Below, in pieces: positions 1-6,910 of a DNA stretch of 8,443 nucleotides. A model generated the notes under the pieces. It was given only the letters and a program-made list of their open reading frames with translations. It had not been told where the DNA came from and searched no databases. The stretch is from Candidatus Cloacimonadota bacterium (GTDB taxonomy: Bacteria; Cloacimonadota; Cloacimonadia; Cloacimonadales; Cloacimonadaceae): assembly GCA_012519465.1 (NCBI GenBank), contig JAAYQD010000290.1, positions 1 through 8,443 on the forward strand, given 5' to 3'. Both the position numbers and the translations under genes were made by a program. Numbering within the stretch: position 1 is the first letter of the stretch; every line of letters starts with the position of its first letter.

Positions 1-225
1 ACATCAGTTCTAAATTGGCTGGCAAGTAAAGGCTCTAAATATAAAAGATAGTAAACGCCTCTTATAAGCTCTGTATTCGTCAAAAATAAGTTTGATTGTT
101 ATGCTACTTTCACTTGAGATAGTTTGAGGAGATGGAAACAATACCCAGAAAAACTAGCTGGGATTTACGCCAGCATTTAAAATTAAACAAATAGTGAGAA
201 TCATATTTATAAAGGAGATAACAAA
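1..225. other. Gene-free leader region
   Basis: I see no convincing coding region on either strand. The stretch is AT-rich. The only structure is a small dyad, GCTGG (157-161) and CCAGC (170-174), with an 8-base loop, too weak to call a terminator. No clear -35/-10 pair for the following lipoprotein gene stands out, although its promoter presumably lies here or further left. Confidence 0.5.
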
Positions 226-462
226 ATGAAGCTTATCAGAAGAATTTGCATATTACTGATCATTTTCACTCTTGTTTTTACCATCCCAGCATGTAAATGC
301 AGCAAAGATCAAATAGATGACAGTATGGAAGATGTGGAGGAAGTGGAAGAGGAAATGGAAGAAATGATGGAGGAAGCTTTTGATGAAGACCCAATTACAG
401 ATGGTGGAGGCAGCTACTCATTTCAGGAAGATGAGCAAGGGGAAGAGGAACCGCCACATTAA
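226..462 (+). CDS. Small acidic putative lipoprotein, function unknown
   Basis: This 78-residue protein has a typical lipoprotein signal: basic start (MKLIRR), hydrophobic core over about residues 7-20, and a lipobox-like IPAC ending in Cys23. Cleavage there would leave a 56-residue mature part of which 24 residues are Asp or Glu, with a run of EE pairs around residues 38-52 and a Gly/Ser break (about 61-65) before an acidic, Pro-Pro-His end. The start is well supported: AAAGGAG lies at 211-217, eight bases before the ATG. The residue after Cys is Lys, so no inner-membrane Asp signal is seen (a rule from enterobacteria that may not apply here). I recognise no family. The acidic tail could bind cations or simply be a disordered linker; that is inference. 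It stands alone and converges with the reductase gene to its right. Confidence 0.72.
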   Translation: MKLIRRICILLIIFTLVFTIPACKCSKDQIDDSMEDVEEVEEEMEEMMEEAFDEDPITDGGGSYSFQEDEQGEEEPPH

Positions 463-533
463 TCTCTGCCACATATATCCCTGATTTTCAGGTTTATTTA
501 TAAGTACACCGTTTTATAGCGAGTTCTCCAATA

Positions 534-637
534 GGCGCATCAGCGCCTTCCAACAGCGAACTTTAGTGAGCGCTCAACTGGTGCGTAGCACCTCTCAACC
601 GCGCAGCACTCAACAGTGAGCGCAGCGAACGCTCAAC
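534..637 (+). repeat. Hairpin-mosaic cluster A (CTCAAC-punctuated dyads)
   Basis: Short GC-rich dyads are separated by the word CTCAAC or its variant TCCAAC, at 549, 573, 594, 609 and 632 (spacings 24, 21, 15, 23). The units in order are GGCGC-atca-GCGCC (534-547), AGCGAAC-ttta-GTGAGCG (555-572), GGTGC-gta-GCACC (580-592), a short GCGCAGCA unit, and TGAGCG...CGCTCA (617-635). The same unit types recur in the clusters at 6890-7000 and 7250-7350. The cluster lies between the convergent lipoprotein and reductase genes, right beside the reductase terminator. I do not recognise the family and find no coding sense in it. Confidence 0.8.
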
Positions 638-640
638 CAC

Positions 641-670
641 AAAAAAAAACCCGGAGCCATCAGCCCCGGG
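641..670 (-). terminator. Intrinsic terminator of the reductase gene
   Basis: Read on the minus strand, an 8-bp stem CCCGGGGC / GGCTCCGGG style (one G-U pair, 5-base loop) is followed immediately by nine T residues (the A tract at 641-649 on the plus strand). It lies 33 bases past the stop codon of the four-domain reductase, the right place and orientation. The plus-strand reading has no T tract, so any termination of the lipoprotein transcript here would be weak. Confidence 0.88.
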
Positions 671-702
671 CTTGTGTTTCACTTGTCTCTCAAAATGAGC
701 TG

Positions 703-3171
703 TTATATAAAGAGGTTGAGGTTGGATTGCTCGGCTTCCGCAAGGTAAGCTGCCACTCCAGCCACTTTCACTCCATCCATCAATTCTTTGGCTTCCACTC
801 CCATGATATCCATGCTCATCTGACAGGCTATCATTTCCACGCCTGCTTTTTTGGCTTGCAGGATCATCATTTCCAGGGAGTCCACATTTTTCTCTTTCAT
901 GCGTTTGCGCATCATTGCGGGGCCGATGCCTCCAAAATTGATCTTGGAGAGTCCCAGGCCTTTGCTGGAGCCGGGCATCATCATGCCAAACATCTTGCCC
1001 ATGGTGTCCTTATCTGTTTTGGGCTTTTGAGTGCGTTTGATCACGTTCAAACCCCAGAAGGTAAAGAACATCGTCACCTTCTTGCCGGTACTGGCAGCGC
1101 CATTGGCTATCACAAATGATGCCAGCGCCCTATCCAGATCGTCGCTGAAAACGATGATGGTTTTATTCAGACCTGTTCCTTTGACTTCGCCCACGGGCAC
1201 TGCTCCGCCTTTGCGCACGGTGGCGATGATCTTGGTGCCCTTGGCTTGCATATCCAAAAGGGTATTGCCGGTCATTTGGCACCAGGCAGGGGCGTCTTTG
1301 GCAAATCCGGGATCGGATGCCGTGATGCGCAGATCGTCTCCGGATTCCAGCTTATCGATCTCGTTTTTGAGGCGCATGATGGGACCGGGGCATTGCAAGC
1401 CGGAGGCATCCACTTCCACCAGTTTTCCAGAGGGAGGTGCCTTGGTTTCAGGATCCACCTGATAGATGTGGCTGTCTTTGCCGATCACGTCTCCGGCAAA
1501 GATATCTTCATTGCTCTGTTTTTGGGTGGCATGGCTGTAGGTGATGTAGCCTCCGGAGAGGTTTACCACGTCTTCAAAGCCGTTTTGGATCAGGATGCGA
1601 TAGGCAAAGTATGACCTCAGACCACTGGCGCAATTGATCACTATCTTTTGTCCGCGGGGAATCTCGCCCATGCGTTCCCTTAGTTCATCCACGGGGATGT
1701 TGATGGCGCGGTCTATGCTGCCCAACAAGAATTCTTCCTCGGTTCTCACATCCAAAAAGACGGTATTGGTGGCATCCAGGTCTTTCAGCTCGTTCCAATG
1801 GATGATTTTCACCATGCCGTTCAGGATGTTGTCTGCTACAAGCCCGGATACATTCACGGGGTCTTTGGCAGAGGAGAAGGGAGGTGCATAGGCATGTTCG
1901 ATCTCTTGCAGATCGTAGATGGTATCGCCATGCTTGAGGATGGTTGCCATCAGATCGACGCGTTTATCCACGCCGGCAAAGCCCACTATCTGGGCTCCCA
2001 ACAGCCTGCCATCTTCGGGAGAAAACACGATCTTGATGGTCATGGGCAGAGCGTCTGGATAGTATCCGGCATGGGAGCTGGCATGGATGATGGAAGAGAT
2101 ATAGGGGATCTTTTCTTTGCGCAACACCTTTTCGGAAGCTCCCGTAGCTGCCACGGTGAGGTCAAACACCTTGGCAATGGCGGTGTTGATGGCACCTTTA
2201 TATTCTTGGGTATTGTTTCGCACGATGTTATTGGCACAAATCCTGCCTTGTTTGTTGGCGGGTCCTGCCAGATAGGTAACGCTGGGCACACCGGTGATGG
2301 GACTGGGGAATACGATTGCGTCTCCAACGGCATAGATATCAGGATCGCTGGTTTGCAGATATTTGTTTACCACGATACCGTTATTGATGCCCATTTCCAG
2401 CTCAGCCTTTTCTGCCAAAGCGCTATCCGGGCGCACGCCTATGGAGAGGATTACCAAGTCTGTCACTACAGATTTGCCGCTTCTCAGCCCCACGTGCAAG
2501 CCATCTTTTTGCTCTACAAAGGTTCTCACGGCATCCTTGAGAAAGAATTGAACCTTTTTGGTCTTGAGATGCTGATGCACCTCTGCCGCCATCTCATAAT
2601 CCAAGGGCGTCATCATCTGTTCTGCCATCTCCACGATGGTTACAAAGATGCCACGGTGATGGAGGTTTTCTGCCATTTCCAAACCGATGAATCCCGCTCC
2701 CACGATCACGGCTCGCTTCACATCGTTTTCGATGATAAATTCCTCGATCTTATCCATATCGGGGACGTTGCGCAGGGTGAATATCTTTTTGCTTTCCACG
2801 CCGGGAATGCCGGGACGCACGGGCTCTGCACCCGGAGAAAGTACCAGTTTGTCATAACCTTCACGGTATTCTTCACCGGTTTTCAGGTTTTTTACCACCA
2901 CTTCTTTCTTCTTACGGTCGATTTCAATCACTTCGCTATCGATGCGAACATCCACGTTCAGGCGTGCCTTAAAGCTTGCCGGGGTTTGCACAAAGAGCAA
3001 TTCACGATCGGTGATCACTCCACCAATATGATAGGGAAGACCACAGTTTGCATAAGAGATGTAGCTTCCGCGCTCAAACATGATGATCTCTGCGTTTTCA
3101 TCCAGACGACGCAGCCTCGCAGCAGTAGATGCTCCGCCAGCCACTCCGCCCACGATCAGGTATCGGGACAT
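703..3171 (-). CDS. Four-domain CoA-disulfide/persulfide reductase (FAD reductase-rhodanese-TusA-DsrE)
   Basis: This 822-residue fusion has four readable parts. Residues 1-445 are a pyridine-nucleotide-disulfide oxidoreductase of the CoA-disulfide reductase type: FAD motif GGVAGGASTAARLRR (8-22), single redox Cys43 in YANCGLPYHIGG, NAD(P)H motif GAGFIGLEMAENL (158-170), and AVGDA (281-285). Residues about 455-550 are a rhodanese domain with active-site Cys514 (CASGLRS). Residues about 584-655 are a TusA-like sulfur carrier with CPGP at Cys594. Residues about 668-822 are a DsrE-like domain with Cys783 (ACQMSMDIMG). Related two-domain enzymes reduce CoA disulfide, CoA persulfide or polysulfide with NADH; the extra domains suggest sulfane sulfur is passed cysteine to cysteine within one chain (inference). 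No signal peptide, so cytoplasmic. The start is fixed by AAGGAGG five bases before the ATG. It is monocistronic, with its own terminator, and divergent from the copper operon. Physiological substrate and direction are uncertain. Confidence 0.93.
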   Translation of the reverse strand: MSRYLIVGGVAGGASTAARLRRLDENAEIIMFERGSYISYANCGLPYHIGGVITDRELLFVQTPASFKARLNVDVRIDSEVIEIDRKKKEVVVKNLKTGEEYREGYDKLVLSPGAEPVRPGIPGVESKKIFTLRNVPDMDKIEEFIIENDVKRAVIVGAGFIGLEMAENLHHRGIFVTIVEMAEQMMTPLDYEMAAEVHQHLKTKKVQFFLKDAVRTFVEQKDGLHVGLRSGKSVVTDLVILSIGVRPDSALAEKAELEMGINNGIVVNKYLQTSDPDIYAVGDAIVFPSPITGVPSVTYLAGPANKQGRICANNIVRNNTQEYKGAINTAIAKVFDLTVAATGASEKVLRKEKIPYISSIIHASSHAGYYPDALPMTIKIVFSPEDGRLLGAQIVGFAGVDKRVDLMATILKHGDTIYDLQEIEHAYAPPFSSAKDPVNVSGLVADNILNGMVKIIHWNELKDLDATNTVFLDVRTEEEFLLGSIDRAINIPVDELRERMGEIPRGQKIVINCASGLRSYFAYRILIQNGFEDVVNLSGGYITYSHATQKQSNEDIFAGDVIGKDSHIYQVDPETKAPPSGKLVEVDASGLQCPGPIMRLKNEIDKLESGDDLRITASDPGFAKDAPAWCQMTGNTLLDMQAKGTKIIATVRKGGAVPVGEVKGTGLNKTIIVFSDDLDRALASFVIANGAASTGKKVTMFFTFWGLNVIKRTQKPKTDKDTMGKMFGMMMPGSSKGLGLSKINFGGIGPAMMRKRMKEKNVDSLEMMILQAKKAGVEMIACQMSMDIMGVEAKELMDGVKVAGVAAYLAEAEQSNLNLFI

Positions 3172-3223
3172 TATTTCCTCCTTGGGGAATTAACTTTATA
3201 TATATTTTGTTGTCTTCTTTTTT

Positions 3224-3252
3224 GGCATACAGGAAAAGAAAGCGCAGTTCAA
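3224..3252 (-). promoter_or_regulatory. Candidate promoter for the reductase gene
   Basis: On the minus strand TTGAAC (complement of 3247-3252) and TATGCC (complement of 3224-3229) are separated by 17 bases, about 50 bases upstream of the reductase start. The -10 is imperfect, so this is only a candidate. Its -35 lies in one copy of the CAGTTCAA direct repeat. Confidence 0.35.
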
Positions 3253-3266
3253 TCTTAACAGTTCAA
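3245..3266. repeat. Direct repeat CAGTTCAA x2, possible operator
   Basis: CAGTTCAA occurs at 3245-3252 and again at 3259-3266, 14 bases apart, in the divergent region and overlapping the candidate -35 of the reductase gene. Spacing of about one and a half helical turns and the position could suit a regulator, but no regulator gene is nearby and two 8-base copies in AT-rich DNA can arise by chance. Confidence 0.3.
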
Positions 3267-3293
3267 ACGCTTCAGATTCAGGATTTATTGGTA

Positions 3294-3322
3294 TTGCTAT
3301 CCTGTATAGATAATTATATAAT
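3294..3322 (+). promoter_or_regulatory. Strong-looking distal promoter candidate, copper operon
   Basis: TTGCTA (3294-3299), a 17-base spacer and a perfect TATAAT (3317-3322) form the best sigma-70-type promoter match in the window. Transcription would start near 3329 and leave a leader of about 160 bases before the CopZ-like gene. That leader contains the dyad ATAGCC / GGCTAT (3378-3404). Confidence 0.55.
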
Positions 3323-3377
3323 AGACGATTTGTGAGAGATGGCAAATAATAATTTCTAATATAGTGACTTCTTATAT

Positions 3378-3404
3378 ATAGCCATTAGCCCCCAGAGCGG
3401 CTAT
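3378..3404. promoter_or_regulatory. Inverted repeat ATAGCC/GGCTAT in the copper operon leader
   Basis: ATAGCC (3378-3383) and GGCTAT (3399-3404) form a 6-bp dyad across 15 bases, between the two candidate promoters. It could be an operator or a leader hairpin. It does not match the CueR or CsoR operator patterns I know, so a role in copper sensing is speculative. Confidence 0.25.
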
Positions 3405-3423
3405 TATCAGGCAATAGTTATGC

Positions 3424-3452
3424 TTGCCAAATATCCACCTCCGCAGTATCTT
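3424..3452 (+). promoter_or_regulatory. Proximal promoter candidate, copper operon
   Basis: TTGCCA (3424-3429) and TATCTT (3447-3452) are separated by 17 bases. Transcription from here would begin about 30 bases before the CopZ-like start codon, a more usual leader length than that of the distal candidate. The -10 box is weaker. Confidence 0.4.
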
Positions 3453-3489
3453 ATCTGTAGATTATGAATAAAAAACAAGGATTATACAA

Positions 3490-3714
3490 ATGGAAAAGAC
3501 AATTATCATAGGTATAGACGGGATGCGCTGCAATTCTTGCACTGCCAACGTGGAAAGAGAGCTCTCCGGTTTGCCGGGCGTAAAACTGGTACAGGTGGAT
3601 CTGGAATTGGAAGAGGCAAGAGTCACATTCGATGAAAGCCTGGTGGATACCCAGCTTTTTGATAAAACCATAGCCTCGCTTGGCTTTAGCGTGCGCAACA
3701 TTACACAAGGATAG
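3490..3714 (+). CDS. copZ: CopZ-like copper chaperone (single HMA domain)
   Basis: The 74-residue protein is a complete heavy-metal-associated domain with the metal-binding motif GMRCNSC (Cys14 and Cys17), the usual length for free CopZ/Atx1-type chaperones. These bind Cu+ in the cytoplasm and hand it to the CopA ATPase. The start has AAGG at 3477-3480, nine bases before ATG. The stop codon is four bases before the CopA start, so the two are translated from one message. Residues 1-69 match the ATPase's own N-terminal domain at 53 of 69 positions, ending in the shared DKTIASLGFSVR, which points to a recent tandem duplication. Copper rather than another soft metal is inferred from the neighbouring ATPase. 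Confidence 0.88.
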   Translation: MEKTIIIGIDGMRCNSCTANVERELSGLPGVKLVQVDLELEEARVTFDESLVDTQLFDKTIASLGFSVRNITQG

Positions 3715-3721
3715 TTTAATG
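3707..3721 (+). promoter_or_regulatory. Ribosome binding site fixing the CopA start
   Basis: AAGG (3707-3710) lies eight bases before the ATG at 3719-3721, inside the last codons of the chaperone gene. An in-frame ATG at 3680 would add 13 residues (MALACATLHKDSL), but it overlaps the chaperone and would precede an HMA domain that already begins MEKTVNIGIDG like its duplicate. The 3719 start is therefore preferred. Confidence 0.75.
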
Positions 3722-5944
3722 GAAAAGACAGTAAATATAGGCATAGACGGGATGCACTGTGCATCCTGCAGTGCCAATGTGGAAAAAGCTCTCTCCGGCT
3801 TGCAGGGCGTAAAGATAGCCCACGTGAATCTGGCGCTGGAAGAGGCAAGCGTCACATTTGATGAAAGCCTGGTGGATCCAGACCTTTTTGACAAGACCAT
3901 AGCCTCGCTTGGCTTCAGCGTTCGTGCTGAATTGGAGAAGACTGAAGACCAGCTGGTATTGGAAGCCCGCAAAGCCCGCAGCCGCATGTGGCAGGTGTGG
4001 GTTATCACCATCGTGGTGTCTGTGTTTATGGTCAGACACATGTTTTTCCACGGGAACGTGATCTCCTCCTCTGTTGATGGCTGGACGGTGTTTATCCTCT
4101 CCATCTTGGCGATGGTTTTCCCCGCGCGTCATGTTTACCGCTCGGCGGCTGTATCCATCTGGTCCCGCGCTGCCAATATGGATGTGCTCATTGCCATGGG
4201 CACCCTGGCATCGCTCTTGGTATGGCCTCTTTCTTTTGTAGTAAAAGATATTGATCCCCATGCCTTTAGCGGGATAGCGGCGATGATTTTGGCATTTCAC
4301 CTCACGGGCAGATATCTGGAAAGCCAGGCGCGCGGCAAAGCCTCCGAGGCTATCCGTAAACTGATGGACCTCGGTGCCAAAACTGCCATCAAGATAAAAG
4401 ATGGCGAGGAAAAGGAAGTCCCCATCCGCTTTGTACAACCCGGCGATGTCCTCTTGGTAAAAGCCGGCATGAAGATCCCTACAGATGGGACGATTGTGGA
4501 AGGAACCGCCAACCTGGATGAGGCGATGGTGACCGGAGAATCCATGCCCGTGGGCAGAAAGGTGGGGGATACGGTATTGGGCGCCACCCTCAATCTGGAT
4601 GGCATGATAAAAATCAAAGCAGAGAAGGTGGGCAACGATACCTTTTTGGCACAGGTGATACGCATGGTGCAGGAAGCGCAACACTCCAAGGTTCCCATCC
4701 AGCTTTTGGCAGACAAGGTGACGGCTATCTTTGTGCCCGTCATCATCGTGGTAGCCATCCTCACCTTCAGCTTTTGGATGCTGTTTCCCAGTGTGGCACA
4801 ATCCATCAGCCAGGCAATTCTGTCTGTATTACCGCTCAATGAACCCAGCACGGGCCTGGCAGCGGCATTAATGGCAGCGGTAGCCACCCTGGTGATTGCC
4901 TGTCCCTGCGCTTTGGGCTTGGCTACGCCCACGGCATTGATGGTGGGCAGCGGCATTGGTGCCAGACGCGGAGTCTTGATCCGCAACGGCGAAGCCCTGC
5001 AAACCATGAAAGACGTGAAGGCGGTGATATTCGATAAAACAGGCACCCTCACCCGCGGCAAACCAGAGGTGGTGGATTATCTGGCAACGGGAGATAAAGA
5101 TCACGCCCTGGCAATAGTAGCCTCCCTGGAAGCAGGCTCCAGCCATCCCTTGGCAAAAGCCTTGATCCAAGCCTCGCAACAGCGCCAGCTCTCCACCCTG
5201 CCAATCACAGATTTCACATCTCACAGCGGCAAGGGCATCAGTGGACTCATCGAAGGCAAGCTTTACCGAGCCGGCAGCATGGAATTCATGAAGGAATCCG
5301 GCTTACCAGCATCATCTCTGCCCATTTCAGACGCCGCCTCCTATGCCAGCCAGGTATTTTTGGCAGATGAATCCAACATACTGGCTGCCTTTTACATCGC
5401 AGATACACTGCGGGATGAAGCCGCAGAGGTAGTGAATAAACTGTATACCATGAAGATTGAACCCATCATGATCAGCGGAGATAAGGAGCCGGTAGCCCAG
5501 GCTATTGCCAGTCAACTGGGCATCAAACGCTTTGTGGCAGAAGCCTTGCCCGAAGACAAAGCCAATATGGTAAAAGACCTGCAGGCAGAGTTTGGACGCG
5601 TGGCAATGGTGGGTGATGGCATCAACGACGCTCCTGCGCTCAAAACCGCCGATATCGGCATCGCCATGGGCCAGGGCACGGATATTGCCATCGAAGCCTC
5701 TGATATCACCATTGTGCGCGACGATCTGCGCGCCCTGCCCGAAGCTATCACGCTCTCCATCGAAACCTTCCGCAAGATCAGGCAAAACCTCTTTTGGGCG
5801 TTCTTTTACAACCTCATCGCCATCCCGCTTGCCATCTTGGGGGTGTTGCACCCGATCATAGCCGAGATCGCCATGGCAAGCTCTTCCGTGACGGTGGTTA
5901 CAAACGCCAACCTCCTGCGCCGGAAGATGGGAAAACTGGCTTAG
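3719..5944 (+). CDS. copA: Cu+-exporting P1B-type ATPase
   Basis: The 741-residue protein (3719 start) is a full-length P1B-1 ATPase that pumps Cu+ out of the cytoplasm using ATP. In order: an N-terminal HMA domain with GMHCASC (Cys14, Cys17); membrane helices from about 90; actuator domain with TGES (272-275); CPC in the ion-binding helix (395-397); phosphorylation motif DKTGT with Asp439; the nucleotide-domain HP pair (His476-Pro477); hinge GDGIND (632-637); and two final helices. The Cu+-type residues are present: YN in helix 7 (697-698) and MxxSS in helix 8 (Met719 to Ser723). Only one HMA domain is fused, the second being encoded as the separate chaperone just upstream. The RNase HIII gene follows at once in the same frame. 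No copper-responsive regulator is visible. Confidence 0.96.
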   Translation: MEKTVNIGIDGMHCASCSANVEKALSGLQGVKIAHVNLALEEASVTFDESLVDPDLFDKTIASLGFSVRAELEKTEDQLVLEARKARSRMWQVWVITIVVSVFMVRHMFFHGNVISSSVDGWTVFILSILAMVFPARHVYRSAAVSIWSRAANMDVLIAMGTLASLLVWPLSFVVKDIDPHAFSGIAAMILAFHLTGRYLESQARGKASEAIRKLMDLGAKTAIKIKDGEEKEVPIRFVQPGDVLLVKAGMKIPTDGTIVEGTANLDEAMVTGESMPVGRKVGDTVLGATLNLDGMIKIKAEKVGNDTFLAQVIRMVQEAQHSKVPIQLLADKVTAIFVPVIIVVAILTFSFWMLFPSVAQSISQAILSVLPLNEPSTGLAAALMAAVATLVIACPCALGLATPTALMVGSGIGARRGVLIRNGEALQTMKDVKAVIFDKTGTLTRGKPEVVDYLATGDKDHALAIVASLEAGSSHPLAKALIQASQQRQLSTLPITDFTSHSGKGISGLIEGKLYRAGSMEFMKESGLPASSLPISDAASYASQVFLADESNILAAFYIADTLRDEAAEVVNKLYTMKIEPIMISGDKEPVAQAIASQLGIKRFVAEALPEDKANMVKDLQAEFGRVAMVGDGINDAPALKTADIGIAMGQGTDIAIEASDITIVRDDLRALPEAITLSIETFRKIRQNLFWAFFYNLIAIPLAILGVLHPIIAEIAMASSSVTVVTNANLLRRKMGKLA

Positions 5945-5959
5945 GGAGCCTCATACTTG
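5943..5959 (+). promoter_or_regulatory. Ribosome binding site and TTG start of RNase HIII
   Basis: AGGGAG (5943-5948) overlaps the copA stop codon (TAG, 5942-5944) and lies eight bases before TTG (5957-5959). The frame is closed upstream by that same TAG, and none of the codons between is ATG or GTG. The first downstream ATG would cut off most of the substrate-binding domain, so TTG is the likely start. Confidence 0.7.
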
Positions 5960-6910
5960 CATCCACAGATACAGGAGCGTTTGGCAGCCACCTTGCCCCT
6001 CTTGGCTGAAAAGGGAATCGATACCCTCAGTCAGGAGCCTATAGACTATGGCATCCAGCTGAGGCTGAAAAGGGATACGGAAAAAGCCAGCCTCAATATC
6101 TATTATTCCACGCGCAAGGGTGTATCGATGGTGATCGGCGCTGCCAAAAACAGCCGGATCAAAACGGACCTGGAGCATATCAAAGGCAGTTTTGGCTATC
6201 TGACATCCGCTGCCACCCCGCTGCCGCCTTTGCCACCTATCCACAATTGGAATAAATGGATAGGCTCTGATGAATGTGGCAAAGGGGATTATTTTGGTCC
6301 CTTGGTGGTGTGTGCCTTTCTGATGGAGCGGGAAATGATGCCCCAATTGGAAAAGATTGGTGTGCGTGATAGCAAACAGCTATCAGATAGCCAGATTGTC
6401 ACCATCTCCAAACGCCTTTATCAGGAGTTCCCCGGTCAGATGGATGGCATCATCCTCAAACCTCAGCGCTTCAACGAGATCACCCAGAATATGAGGCAGC
6501 AAAAGCGCAACCTCAACGACCTCCTGGCGTGGCAGCACTCCTCTGTTGTGTTTAATCTGCTGAAGGGGGGCAAGAAGGTGGATGGCATCCTGATAGATCA
6601 ATTTAGCAAGGGCCAAAAAGCCCGGGAAGCAATCCTGACCAGACAATCCAACCTCAAGGTATTGGAACGCACCAAAGCGGAACGCGATCCAGCCGTGGCG
6701 GCGGCATCCATCCTTGCCCGCTACCAATTCCTGAAGGTGATGGAGGAGATGGGCAAACGCTATAAAACCACATTCCCCTTGGGTGCCACCTCTAGGGTGG
6801 ATAAGGCGGCAAGGGAATTTGTGGCCAAATTTGGCGAGGATAAGCTGCCGGAGGTGGCGAAGATTAGTTTTAAGAATACGGAGAGGGTAGCGAGCTCTGC
6901 TCGCCGTTGA
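5957..6910 (+). CDS. rnhC: Ribonuclease HIII
   Basis: This 317-residue enzyme cleaves RNA in RNA-DNA hybrids, helping with R-loop and primer removal. Residues about 1-90 fit the N-terminal substrate-binding domain that separates HIII from HII. The catalytic domain begins at WIGSDECGKGDYFGP (101-115), giving Asp105 and Glu106; DSKQLSD (138-144) and ILIDQFSKG (211-219) with Asp214 follow, then AERDPAVAAASILAR (241-255), whose acidic residue is a plausible fourth metal ligand. The end, LPEVAKISFKNTERV, is typical. Length is usual for the family. The start is TTG, 12 bases after the copA stop and in the same frame, suggesting translational coupling. The last codons and TGA stop lie inside a hairpin repeat (6890-6912), so the residues SSARR are repeat-derived. 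Its place in a copper operon has no obvious functional reason. Confidence 0.92.
   Translation: MHPQIQERLAATLPLLAEKGIDTLSQEPIDYGIQLRLKRDTEKASLNIYYSTRKGVSMVIGAAKNSRIKTDLEHIKGSFGYLTSAATPLPPLPPIHNWNKWIGSDECGKGDYFGPLVVCAFLMEREMMPQLEKIGVRDSKQLSDSQIVTISKRLYQEFPGQMDGIILKPQRFNEITQNMRQQKRNLNDLLAWQHSSVVFNLLKGGKKVDGILIDQFSKGQKAREAILTRQSNLKVLERTKAERDPAVAAASILARYQFLKVMEEMGKRYKTTFPLGATSRVDKAAREFVAKFGEDKLPEVAKISFKNTERVASSARR

Larger units (their letters stand above)
3490..3925 (+). repeat. Tandem duplication of an HMA domain
   Basis: The first 69 codons of the chaperone (3490-3696) and of the ATPase (3719-3925) are related copies, offset by 229 bases, with 53 identical residues and no gaps. The DNA similarity is especially high at the 3' end of each copy, including the stretch encoding FDESLVD and DKTIASLGFSVR. 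The copies differ around the metal motif (GMRCNSC against GMHCASC) and in surface charge. Confidence 0.85.

Noticed and set aside
157..174. Terminator near 160 for a gene to the left
   Set aside because: The stem is only 5 bp and no T tract follows on either strand.
1798..3258. A 486-codon open frame on the plus strand opposite the reductase gene
   Set aside because: It is antisense to a gene with clear catalytic motifs, is rich in His/Cys/Phe as expected of a shadow frame, and has no recognisable domain.
3172..3489. CueR- or CsoR-type copper operator in the divergent region
   Set aside because: I looked for their known dyad patterns and saw none; the ATAGCC/GGCTAT dyad does not match.
3464..3511. 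Short upstream frame MNKKQGLYKWKRQLS overlapping the CopZ-like start, possible leader peptide
   Set aside because: It has no ribosome binding site and lacks Cys, Met-rich or other copper-related features; chance is likely.
3680..3718. Upstream in-frame ATG as the copA start
   Set aside because: It would add 13 residues that overlap the chaperone gene; the HMA duplicate begins at MEKT and a ribosome binding site precedes 3719.
3716..4801. A 361-codon open frame on the minus strand opposite copA
   Set aside because: The composition is a mirror of copA codon use and it has no family motif; the plus strand codes for a complete ATPase.
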